Shown here one piece after another: positions 1 to 5,678 of a stretch of 5,800 nucleotides of DNA. A program made the translations under genes and the position numbers. The stretch comes from Nitrospirota bacterium (lineage in GTDB: Bacteria; Nitrospirota; Nitrospiria; Nitrospirales; UBA8639): positions 1 to 5,800 of the forward strand of contig QIDY01000132.1 of assembly GCA_003228495.1 (NCBI GenBank), written 5' to 3'. A model generated the notes under the pieces. That model searched no databases, was not told the DNA's origin, and worked only from the letters and a program-made list of their open reading frames with translations. Each line of letters opens with the position of its first letter. The first letter of the stretch is position 1.

Positions 1-419
1 ATCACAAACTGCCCGCTCATCGGTTGCAGCTGAAACAGGACAAAGTCCGGCAGCTGCCGTAACAATCCGGCCATCTTGCCATGCCGTTGCTGATAGTCGT
101 CCAGGACCAATGTGTAATCGTGACTATCGGGTGTGATCCTTGTGGCATCACACAGATAATTGACCCTCGCCCTGGCGAAAATTTGTGACGTAGCCTGCTC
201 ATCGGCGATGATCATAATCGCGACAGTCCTGCTTGCCAACAGATTCCGTGTATGCGCTGCAAGCTGACTGACAAAGATGTAAAAGCTGCCAGGAGCTCGA
301 TACAAGTAGGGCGTATACCCGCAGTGGGGCATGCCGTCCACCCCTACTGTGGATAGCTGTAGACTGCGCATATCCTCTATGAGACTGGCGCAGACGCTAG
401 CCGGCTGCTCATCGGTCAT
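1..419 (-). CDS. HugZ/HutZ-family haem utilisation protein, FMN-binding split-barrel fold (3' end outside window)
   Basis: Reading minus from the ATG at 419 gives 139 codons with no stop before the window edge, so the C-terminus is missing. The product matches the pyridoxamine 5'-phosphate oxidase-like split barrel of HugZ/HutZ: LQLSTVGVDGMPHCGYTPYL (residues 20-39), SQLAAHTRNL (51-60), VAIMIIADE (66-74), IFARARVNYL (80-89), and DFVLFQLQPMSGQFV (125-139), the strand that in this family precedes a GFGQA motif. Family members bind haem and help cytoplasmic iron release from it; the C-terminal haem-ligand region lies outside the window, so haem binding cannot be checked. The ATG at 419 was chosen because GGAGG (431-435) lies 11 bases upstream and the frame is closed by TAG at 447-449. 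No good promoter is seen in the gap above it. The family is fairly sure; haem versus another flavin-type substrate is inferred. Confidence 0.85.
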   Translation of the reverse strand, partial: MTDEQPASVCASLIEDMRSLQLSTVGVDGMPHCGYTPYLYRAPGSFYIFVSQLAAHTRNLLASRTVAIMIIADEQATSQIFARARVNYLCDATRITPDSHDYTLVLDDYQQRHGKMAGLLRQLPDFVLFQLQPMSGQFV

Positions 420-501
420 GGAATGAACTACCTCCGTTTTTATAGTCTAGGTCGAGAAGCGAATGATTACCCGTGTTCTTTCCCTCGAAATCGACTTCTC
501 A

Positions 502-526
502 AAACCCGCATGTTTAGCGGGGCTTT
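502..526 (-). terminator. Hairpin terminator downstream of the nucleotidyltransferase pair
   Basis: On the minus strand CCCGC (521-517), a 7-base loop and GCGGG (509-505) form a perfect 5-bp GC stem, followed directly by TTTT (504-501). AAA at 526-524 could add pairs past a 2-base bulge. It lies about 60 bases past the stop codon at 582 and before the HugZ-like gene, where a terminator would be expected. The U-tract is short, so efficiency is uncertain. Confidence 0.6.
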
Positions 527-581
527 CGGTGTCATGACTTCCTCTCAGTTTGGGCGCACCAAAATGACATTACGGAAACGG

Positions 582-896
582 TTATTCGGTTATCCCCACT
601 GTCACATCTTCTAAATGACGTTCAGGGAGCTTTGGTGGCGGGTACATATCAAGCTTTAAATGCCAGTAGGCCCAAGAGCGGTCATCAATAATTCCTGGGT
701 GAGCCTTCACCAGCGCTTCCCGTAAGTCCTCATCCGACACATAGTGTCGAATGATGTTCATATCTTCAGGCAGGGCATAGCGCATCGCGTAGTTGAGAAA
801 CATGATGGGATCGGACAAGGCTTTTTCAGGCGTGTCAAACCAGATGATCCGCTCCGCAACCTGCGTGAGGTCTTCTGTCAGGGGTAAGGTGTCCAT
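582..896 (-). CDS. Small uncharacterised partner protein of an AbiEii-like nucleotidyltransferase
   Basis: A 104-residue acidic, tryptophan-containing protein with no signal peptide or membrane segment. The pattern AERIIWFDTPEKALSDP (14-30), FLNYAMRYALPEDM (33-46) and a C-terminal block DDRSWAYWHLKL (71-82) resembles the small proteins that recur beside nucleotidyltransferase toxins, possibly the DUF6922 type (from memory, not searched). By position it is the likely antitoxin or regulator, but no function is demonstrated. Two starts compete. The ATG at 905 overlaps the upstream stop as ATGA, but GGAGG at 907-911 is only one base from it. The ATG at 896 is ten bases from the same GGAGG and is preferred here. 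The partner is almost certainly translated from the same mRNA as the upstream gene. The stop TAA at 582-584 is followed by the hairpin terminator. Confidence 0.75.
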   Translation of the reverse strand: MDTLPLTEDLTQVAERIIWFDTPEKALSDPIMFLNYAMRYALPEDMNIIRHYVSDEDLREALVKAHPGIIDDRSWAYWHLKLDMYPPPKLPERHLEDVTVGITE

Positions 897-901
897 GGGT
901 C

Positions 902-1576
902 TCATCCCTCCTGATCAATTGGAGCGAGACGGTGCTCCAATTCAAACACATGCTGTAAATCGACGGCCCGCACGGCCTGCAACAAGCATTCTTTTTGTTG
1001 CGGTGGCACCGTCTCAAGATTCCCATCTCCGTAAAACGATAACGCCTTGAGGGTCAGTTCCGGATTAAACGACGGCCCATAAATCACACGGGCTGCAGCC
1101 AGTGCCGTCGACAAATTGACCACGTCCTGCTCAATCATCGTGCTGAGATCTATATAATCCTTGGCCTGCGCCCGTTTCTGCACCACCGCCGCTTTCATCC
1201 CCGCTAAATCAACCAACGTGGCGACCTTCACGTTATTGTCTTCCACGACATTCGGCGCTTCAATGCAACGCAACCCTGTCACACCAAAAAATGAAATTTG
1301 CACATTTTTGCCACGCTCGACCAAACAATTCAGGGTGTTGGGTGATTGCTGTATCACCCTTGCCCCTTGCAAAAATGGTATGCGCCGAAGCAACGCCTCC
1401 GGATCACAGTCTTGAAAACTGAAAAAGTCAAAATCGACGGATTGTCGATGTCCTAAATACAAGGCAATCGCGGTTCCCCCATACAGGGTAAATTCTGGGG
1501 GGACATCAATCAATTCGTCCCACAACTGCCGTTGCGACGGCGGAAAGATATCTAAGCGCCAATCGTCGCTCGTCAT
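902..1576 (-). CDS. AbiEii/AbiGii-type nucleotidyltransferase (putative toxin of a toxin-antitoxin-like pair)
   Basis: 224 residues. The N-terminal half carries the nucleotidyltransferase signature of the AbiEii/AbiGii (DUF1814) group: LYGGTAIALYLGHRQSVDFD at residues 31-50, giving the glycine pair G33-G34 and the metal-binding D48-x-D50. A second conserved block follows: VATLVDLAGMKAAVVQKR (118-135) with K128, then AKDYIDL (138-144) with D140 and D143. Known family members transfer a nucleotide to tRNA ends or other targets and act as growth-inhibiting toxins in AbiE-like abortive infection systems; whether this one is toxic is inferred. The start at 1576 is backed by AGGAG (1586-1590), nine bases upstream. 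It is shorter than classical AbiEii (about 270-300 residues from memory) but the core looks intact. No AbiEi-like winged-helix antitoxin gene lies upstream; the small downstream protein takes the partner position. Confidence 0.88.
   Translation of the reverse strand: MTSDDWRLDIFPPSQRQLWDELIDVPPEFTLYGGTAIALYLGHRQSVDFDFFSFQDCDPEALLRRIPFLQGARVIQQSPNTLNCLVERGKNVQISFFGVTGLRCIEAPNVVEDNNVKVATLVDLAGMKAAVVQKRAQAKDYIDLSTMIEQDVVNLSTALAAARVIYGPSFNPELTLKALSFYGDGNLETVPPQQKECLLQAVRAVDLQHVFELEHRLAPIDQEG
906..912 (-). promoter_or_regulatory. Shine-Dalgarno AGGAGGG that decides the start of the partner gene
   Basis: AGGAGGG on the minus strand lies inside the last codons of the nucleotidyltransferase. It abuts the ATG at 905 but is 9 bases from the in-frame ATG at 896, so initiation at 896 is favoured. 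This site couples expression of the small partner to its upstream gene. Confidence 0.65.
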
Positions 1577-1659
1577 TGCTCACTACTCCTAAGCTTGGAA
1601 TCCCTTCACCATAGCCCAAACCCAAAATCTATGCCATATTTTGCAGCTTTTAGAATAAC

Positions 1660-1779
1660 CGCCGGATCATAGGGAATGTATGGTTCCGCCCTCGTTCATC
1701 TGGATCCCTAAAATGTTTATCCCCCAAGGTCCAACGCCTGCCGCCCGGACCTCTGGGTGGACGCTCTCATGATCCGGCG
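1660..1779. repeat. 11-bp perfect inverted repeat flanking a 98-bp interval
   Basis: CGCCGGATCAT at 1660-1670 is the exact reverse complement of ATGATCCGGCG at 1769-1779. The interval contains a strong internal hairpin (1721-1760). The layout resembles a small non-autonomous repeat unit with terminal inverted repeats, but no target duplication is evident and copy number cannot be judged from one window. Confidence 0.55.
1721..1760. repeat. Imperfect hairpin, about 10-12 bp stem
   Basis: AGGTCC (1727-1732) pairs with GGACCT (1747-1752); past a single bulged base, CCCA (1723-1726) pairs with TGGG (1754-1757), and CC/GG can extend it past another bulge. The loop is about 14 bases. There is no T-tract on either side, so it is not an intrinsic terminator. 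Confidence 0.5.
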
Positions 1780-1811
1780 AGCCTTGTTTGAGCACCGCGA
1801 GTTGGCTCGCC
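1776..1811. repeat. 8-bp perfect hairpin
   Basis: GGCGAGCC (1776-1783) and GGCTCGCC (1804-1811) are perfect reverse complements separated by 20 bases. The left arm shares 1776-1779 with the right arm of the 11-bp inverted repeat, so the two pairings exclude each other in a single strand. Confidence 0.5.
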
Positions 1812-1868
1812 CTCCCGTGCCTTGCGTCCATCTCTTTGAATGAGGCCGGACGGGGCGTCACTAGTGTA

Positions 1869-1974
1869 TGGTGCGTCTCGAAGAGCGCGACCATTATTGG
1901 CTACTTTTGTTCTACACAAAGGTTGTACCCTACGGGACCCGTTAAGCGAAAGTTACGCCCTCCAGGACGCACCA
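1869..1974. repeat. 9-bp perfect inverted repeat around an 88-bp interval
   Basis: TGGTGCGTC (1869-1877) is the reverse complement of GACGCACCA (1966-1974). Inside it lies a short palindrome, ACGGG-A-CCCGT (1932-1942). A 9-bp match at this distance can arise by chance, but it sits in the same gap as the other inverted repeats. Confidence 0.35.
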
Positions 1975-2100
1975 ACATTTCATGTATTAAGAGTGATAGC
2001 CGTCAGTCTTCAGCCTAAAGACCTGAGTAGTTACAGGGAGTTTTGAAAAATATCTTAGGTGAACGTAAAAAAACGATAGAAGGAACCCGTATGAGCCAAT

Positions 2101-3402
2101 TTAAGGATAGAGGGTATACAGCATTCTCGGGAAAGGAATGGTTTCACGGACATGGTCTAATCCGCAGATCCAGGCTACGACTCGTTCGATACCCATGCCA
2201 AACCCCGCATGGGGAACGCTGCCATACCGGCGCAAATCCACATACCATTTAAAAGCCTCTTCAGGTAGATCATGGGCTGCAATTTGCTGACGTAGAGTCT
2301 CCAGGTCATGAATGCGTTGTCCCCCTCCAATAATTTCCCCATACCCTTCAGGAGCTAACATATCCATGCACAAGGCCAAGTCTGCATTTTCAGGGTCTCT
2401 CGCCATATAAAAGGCTTTTGCTGCTGCCGGATATCGATGTACCAGCACTGGACGGTCAAAAGATTGGGCCAAAAGCGTTTCTTCTTCACTACCGAAGTCA
2501 TCACCAAACTGAATGTCTATGCCTTTTTCCTTGAGCCGCGTAATGGCCTCTTCATAGGTGATGCGTGGAAACGGTGGAACCATCGCTTCCAAAACCGCAA
2601 CGTCCCGCTCAAGAATATCTAACTCCGCTCGACGATGTTCTAGAACTTGTTGAATGACTACCGACACCAATTCTTCGGCAAGTTGCATTGCATCTGACAA
2701 TTCAGCAAATGCCATTTCCGGTTCGACCATCCAAAACTCCATCAAATGCCGCCGCGTTTTAGATTTTTCTGCCCGAAAGGTTGGACCGAAACAATAGATT
2801 TTTCCAAATGCTGCTGCTGCCGCTTCTCCATATAACTGCCCACTCTGTGCCAAATACGCCACTTGATCGAAATATTGGGTTTGAAACAATGTCGTGGTCC
2901 CTTCGCAGGCATTCGGCGTGAAAATCGGCGTATCAATGAGCGTAAAGTCTCGTTCATCAAAAAAATTCCGACAGGTTCGGATGATTTCGTGGCGAACGCG
3001 TAAAATGGCATGTTGGCGGCTCGAACGCAGCCATAAATGCCGATGTTCCATCAAAAATCCTACTCCATGCTCTTTCGGTTGAATCGGGAAGACTTCGGCA
3101 AGATGTACGACTTGGAAATTAGCCACGTCCAACTCAAATCCACCTGGCGCCCGGGCATCCTTCCTGGGTTGCCCGGTTATCATGATGGACGATTCCTGCG
3201 TGACCTGCCCACATAACGCAAATTGTTCTTCTCCTACCGTGCCCTTACTGATAATGGCCTGAAGATCACCCGTGCCATCCCGAACCGTCAAAAAACTCAT
3301 CTTTCCGCTGGAACGACGATGGCGAAGCCACCCTTTAATCGTAATATCCTGGCCTTCGTACTGAGCGATCTGTCCAATACACACAACCGTTGGCTTGGTC
3401 AT
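2101..3402 (-). CDS. asnS: Asparaginyl-tRNA synthetase
   Basis: A full-length 433-residue class IIb aminoacyl-tRNA synthetase that charges tRNA-Asn with asparagine in the cytoplasm. An N-terminal OB-fold anticodon-binding domain (about 18-105, with ITIKGWLRHRR and FLTVRDGTGDLQAI) precedes the catalytic domain. Motif 1 lies around LIDTPIFTP (155-163). Motif 2 is FRAEKSKTRRHLMEFWMVEP (209-228), whose EKSK...HLMEFWMVEP form marks AsnRS rather than AspRS. Motif 3 is GFGMGIERVVAWICG (400-414) with R407, followed by IPFPR (422-426). SGQLYGEA (187-194) has Gly where I would expect Leu in SGQLYLE, a minor oddity. The start at 3402 has AAGGAG (3410-3415) seven bases upstream. It diverges from the rhodanese gene. 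No terminator is clear after the stop. Its presence implies direct Asn-tRNA charging rather than sole reliance on the transamidation route. Confidence 0.97.
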   Translation of the reverse strand: MTKPTVVCIGQIAQYEGQDITIKGWLRHRRSSGKMSFLTVRDGTGDLQAIISKGTVGEEQFALCGQVTQESSIMITGQPRKDARAPGGFELDVANFQVVHLAEVFPIQPKEHGVGFLMEHRHLWLRSSRQHAILRVRHEIIRTCRNFFDERDFTLIDTPIFTPNACEGTTTLFQTQYFDQVAYLAQSGQLYGEAAAAAFGKIYCFGPTFRAEKSKTRRHLMEFWMVEPEMAFAELSDAMQLAEELVSVVIQQVLEHRRAELDILERDVAVLEAMVPPFPRITYEEAITRLKEKGIDIQFGDDFGSEEETLLAQSFDRPVLVHRYPAAAKAFYMARDPENADLALCMDMLAPEGYGEIIGGGQRIHDLETLRQQIAAHDLPEEAFKWYVDLRRYGSVPHAGFGMGIERVVAWICGLDHVRETIPFPRMLYTLYP

Positions 3403-3436
3403 GACTACTCTCCTTACCCTCCTACCAAAGAATAAA

Positions 3437-3466
3437 TTGACACCCGGAAAAATCAGTGGCTATGAT
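3437..3466 (+). promoter_or_regulatory. Sigma70-type promoter of the rhodanese gene
   Basis: TTGACA (3437-3442, perfect -35), an 18-base spacer, and TATGAT (3461-3466, 5 of 6 to the -10 consensus). Transcription should start near 3473, leaving about a 42-base leader before the ATG at 3515. It sits in the asnS/rhodanese divergent gap; the minus-strand promoter of asnS in the same gap is not clear. Confidence 0.8.
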
Positions 3467-3514
3467 GAGCTGTCTACGAGGAGTTACTTAGAAAACGAAG
3501 GAGGCCATTCGCAT

Positions 3515-3835
3515 ATGAGTTGCACCATCACCGTTCGTGAATTAAAAACTCGCCAGGATAATGGGAATACCATCTTTTTATTGGATGTGCGGGAGCCTCA
3601 TGAGTATTCGATGGCCAAAATAGAAGGGTCAGTTCTCATACCCTTGGGAACACTGCCTAATTCACTAGATCAATTAGATAAAAATAGCGAAATCGTGGCA
3701 TATTGCCATAAAGGAATGCGAAGCGCCGACGCCGTGGGCTTCTTGCTTCAACAAGGTTTTTCCAATGTCAAAAATCTGATTGGCGGTATTGAATCTTGGT
3801 CAATAGAAATTGACAATTCTGTTCCACGATACTAA
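3515..3835 (+). CDS. Single-domain rhodanese-like sulfurtransferase
   Basis: A 106-residue cytoplasmic protein made of one rhodanese domain. The N-terminal strand carries FLLDVREPHEY (21-31) with the conserved DVRE; the active-site loop is CHKGMRS (64-70) with catalytic Cys64 in the C-x-x-G-x-R-S form, which accepts a persulfide; GGIESW (90-95) closes the domain. The tail IDNSVPRY resembles the end of rhodanese domains fused to MoeB/MoeZ-type activating enzymes, so sulfur transfer to a carrier such as MoaD or ThiS is a plausible but unproven role. The frame is open back to 3395, but the start at 3515 is preferred: AAGGAGG (3498-3504) lies ten bases upstream, the longer version would begin before the promoter, and the domain starts at MSCTITVREL. 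It converges on the epimerase gene, with 32 bases between the stops and no clear terminator there. Confidence 0.93.
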   Translation: MSCTITVRELKTRQDNGNTIFLLDVREPHEYSMAKIEGSVLIPLGTLPNSLDQLDKNSEIVAYCHKGMRSADAVGFLLQQGFSNVKNLIGGIESWSIEIDNSVPRY

Positions 3836-3867
3836 AAACCGCCCTCTTTCTTACAGACTAGCCTTGA

Positions 3868-4797
3868 TTATTTTCCCTGCGCTTGAAAAAAGTCCACCGT
3901 CATTTTGAGGCCTTCCGGCAACGAAACCTGAGGATCCCAACCAAATCGTTCACTCAACTTCTTCACATCCAGCACACTTCTCAGTTGCTCTCCCTTTTTT
4001 GCTGCACCAAATAAATCCTTGCAGGTGCTCTTGGTCAATTCTTTGATAATCCCGTAACATTCATTCACAGTTGTTTCCTTGCCTGTCCCAACATTAAAGA
4101 TGCCCTGGATATCCTCCCCGAGTGTCACCATCAGGGATCCCACAATATCGTCGACATACACAAAATCCCGTGTCTGTTTCCCTGTTCCATTAATGATAGG
4201 TTGGCCTCCCTCCAACATGAGTTTTGAAAAAATCGCAATGACTCCAGCCTCCCCTTCTGGCTCTTGTCTCGGGCCATAGACATTGCCAAATCGCAGGGCA
4301 ACATGTCGAAGACCCGTCGTATTTGTGTAATAGGCTAAATATTTTTCACCAGCTAACTTACTAATTCCATAAGGAGACATGGGCTCGGTTCGATGAGATT
4401 CCCCCGCCGGGAACACTTCCTGTTCTCCATAGACTGCTCCTCCTGAAGATGCAAAGGAGACCTTTCGCACTCCATGTTTCACCGCATGCTCTAAGAGATT
4501 GAGGGTACCTAAAATGTTCACGTCTGCATCGAATACAGGATCTTCCGTTGAGAGTCGGACATTCATTTGTGCCGCTAAATGGACAAGGATTAACGGACGT
4601 TCTTTTCGAAACACCCGTTCAATCCGCTTACTTCGAATATCCATTTTATAGAATCGGGCTTTTTTGTTGACCTGTTTGCGTTTCCCCGTAGAGAGATTAT
4701 CAATCACAATGACCTGATTGCCCTCTTGCACTAACCGATCAACAAGATGCGATCCAATAAACCCTGCTCCACCTGTGACCAAAACCGTCATCCCCAT
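3868..4797 (-). CDS. NAD-dependent sugar-nucleotide epimerase/dehydratase (GalE-like extended SDR)
   Basis: 309 residues, complete. The N-terminal Rossmann motif VLVTGGAGFIGSHL (5-18) gives G9-x-x-G12-x-x-G15, and D33 in VIDNLSTG (31-38) fits NAD binding. The catalytic set is S117/S118 in FASSGGAVYG, Y143 and K147 in SPYGISKLAGEKY (141-153). FGNVYGPRQ (170-178) and RDFVYVDDI (210-218) are the typical substrate-domain motifs. These mark UDP-glucose 4-epimerase-like enzymes that act on nucleotide sugars for cell-surface polysaccharide; the exact sugar (glucose, glucuronate, N-acetyl form) cannot be told. The ATG at 4797 has AAGGTG about ten bases upstream; the alternative ATG at 4791 (M3) would give the more usual short lead before VLVTGG and overlaps the stop of a small upstream frame. 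It lies 81 bases downstream of tlyA on the same strand, so co-transcription is likely. Confidence 0.93.
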   Translation of the reverse strand: MGMTVLVTGGAGFIGSHLVDRLVQEGNQVIVIDNLSTGKRKQVNKKARFYKMDIRSKRIERVFRKERPLILVHLAAQMNVRLSTEDPVFDADVNILGTLNLLEHAVKHGVRKVSFASSGGAVYGEQEVFPAGESHRTEPMSPYGISKLAGEKYLAYYTNTTGLRHVALRFGNVYGPRQEPEGEAGVIAIFSKLMLEGGQPIINGTGKQTRDFVYVDDIVGSLMVTLGEDIQGIFNVGTGKETTVNECYGIIKELTKSTCKDLFGAAKKGEQLRSVLDVKKLSERFGWDPQVSLPEGLKMTVDFFQAQGK

Positions 4798-4838
4798 GAG
4801 GCTTCATCACCTTTCAAAACAAAACTGCTAATAATCAT
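4788..4838 (-). CDS. Possible 16-codon leader ORF overlapping the epimerase start
   Basis: ATG at 4838 preceded by AAAGGG about five to eight bases upstream; it encodes MIISSFVLKGDEASWG and ends in TGA at 4790-4788. The stop overlaps the in-frame ATG at 4791 of the epimerase as ATGA. It could couple translation of the epimerase to the leader, or be chance in an 81-base gap. No homology is recognised. Confidence 0.2.
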   Translation of the reverse strand: MIISSFVLKGDEASWG

Positions 4839-4878
4839 TTTGACACCCTTTCTGTTTTAGCCATCAACGTTCTACCCT

Positions 4879-5649
4879 CTATCGTTTCTTTAAGCCAATG
4901 ACGATTTCCTTATTCCCCTTTTTTCCCAATACAGGTGAATCTATCAGTCCTATAATGTCTAGTGACAAGAAATTTGCATATTCCACAAACTGATCTTTAA
5001 CGGCTTGTCGCAAGGTTTCATCCCGAACAATCCCTCCTTTGCCGACTTGTCCTTTTCCAACCTCAAATTGGGGCTTAATCAATGACACAAGATACCCCTC
5101 TGGCTTTAACACCTGAAGAATCACGGGCCAAACCATCTTCAGAGAAATAAAGGACACATCCACAACAATCAAATCTACCAGCTCCGGAATATCGTGCGGT
5201 CGCAAGTGTCGAATATTAAATCGATCCATCACGATAACTCGAGAATCTGAGCGCAGGCGCCAATCAAGCTGTCCATAGCCCACATCAATGGCATACACTC
5301 GCTGAGCACCACGTTGCAGCACACAGTCGGTAAATCCTCCTGTTGAAGCGCCTACATCCATCACAATCAACCCCGAACATGAAAGACCAAAGCTTTCTAA
5401 AGCCGGAGCCAGTTTTTCGCCACCCCGACTCGCATATTGGCACTCAGGGTTCATGACTTCGAGTGGCACCTTTGCGGATACCAGCTTGCCCGGTTTATCA
5501 ACTAATACTCCATCAACCTTGACGCGACCAGCTAGAATAAGACGACTGGCCCGTTCCCGACTTGGAACCAAGGCCTGAGAGACCAAAAGGGAATCCAATC
5601 GCTGCTTGGCTGTTTTTTTGACGAGAAGAGAAGGTTGTTGAGACAGCAT
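4879..5649 (-). CDS. tlyA: TlyA-family S4-domain rRNA 2'-O-methyltransferase
   Basis: 256 residues from the ATG at 5649 (257 from the adjacent GTG at 5652; numbering below uses the GTG). An N-terminal S4 RNA-binding domain, QRLDSLLVSQALVPSRERAS (17-36) through AGRVKVDGVLVDKPG (41-55), is followed by a SAM-dependent methyltransferase. SRGGEKL (75-81) and the SAM loop DVGASTGGFTD (99-109) are intact, then VVDVSFIS (163-170), IKPQFEVGKGQVGKGG (192-207) and GNKEI (246-250). K80, D165, K193 and E249 line up with the K-D-K-E tetrad of mycobacterial TlyA at a constant offset of 11. Family members methylate cytidines in 16S and/or 23S rRNA (capreomycin susceptibility in mycobacteria); the old name haemolysin is probably misleading. 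It likely leads a transcript with the epimerase. The start is odd: AAGGAG is 18-21 bases away with a small hairpin between. Confidence 0.93.
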   Translation of the reverse strand: MLSQQPSLLVKKTAKQRLDSLLVSQALVPSRERASRLILAGRVKVDGVLVDKPGKLVSAKVPLEVMNPECQYASRGGEKLAPALESFGLSCSGLIVMDVGASTGGFTDCVLQRGAQRVYAIDVGYGQLDWRLRSDSRVIVMDRFNIRHLRPHDIPELVDLIVVDVSFISLKMVWPVILQVLKPEGYLVSLIKPQFEVGKGQVGKGGIVRDETLRQAVKDQFVEYANFLSLDIIGLIDSPVLGKKGNKEIVIGLKKR

Positions 5650-5653
5650 CACG

Positions 5654-5676
5654 TGGGAACCGAGCCCATTCTCCTT
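5654..5676 (-). promoter_or_regulatory. Distant Shine-Dalgarno with intervening hairpin before tlyA
   Basis: AAGGAG lies at 5676-5671 on the minus strand, too far from the tlyA start codons for normal initiation. Between them TGGG (5657-5654 as complement CCCA) and its partner (5668-5665) form a 4-bp stem with a 7-base loop; folding would leave about six bases between AAGGAG and the ATG at 5649. A short frame from the ATG at 5669 (MGSVPT, stop TGA 5651-5649) overlaps the tlyA ATG as TGATG, giving an alternative coupling model, although AAGGAG is only one base from that ATG. Confidence 0.35.
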
Positions 5677-5678
5677 TA

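Larger units (their letters stand above)
1577..2100. other. Gene-free, repeat-rich stretch between the nucleotidyltransferase and asnS
   Basis: About 520 bases with no convincing gene. Open frames exist (minus 1667-1894, plus 1788-2018 and 1840-2046) but overlap each other, lack good ribosome binding sites and match no family I know. The stretch is marked by several perfect inverted repeats listed separately. The part next to the nucleotidyltransferase (about 1600-1660) is AT-richer and should hold that gene's promoter, but no clear -35/-10 pair is seen. On the minus strand a run of seven T (2070-2076) lies about 25-30 bases past the asnS stop, without a good stem before it, so no asnS terminator can be called. 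A weak hairpin with a bulge (CAGTCTT...AAGACCTG) lies near 2003-2025. Confidence 0.6.

Noticed and set aside
439..444. TATAAA on the minus strand as a -10 box for the HugZ-like gene
   Set aside because: Transcription would start inside its Shine-Dalgarno at 431-435, and no -35 match lies at the right distance.
423..614. 63-residue plus-strand frame in the gap before the HugZ-like gene
   Set aside because: No ribosome binding site, no family resemblance, and it runs through the hairpin terminator and into the antisense of the small partner gene.
1667..1894. 75-residue minus-strand frame as a real gene upstream of the nucleotidyltransferase
   Set aside because: It spans the inverted repeats, has no SD or recognisable domain, and opposing frames overlap it equally well.
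1729..1947. Integron attC-like pair (GTCCAAC and GTTAAGC)
   Set aside because: The cores are not complementary to each other and are over 200 bases apart, outside the usual attC size.
2091..2252. Plus-strand frame starting MSQFKDR with an AAGGA six bases upstream
   Set aside because: It is antisense to the conserved AsnRS C-terminus (motif 3), matches nothing known and stops soon; the SD is probably chance.
3836..3867. Bidirectional terminator between the convergent rhodanese and epimerase genes
   Set aside because: No stem of useful length could be found in the 32-base gap.
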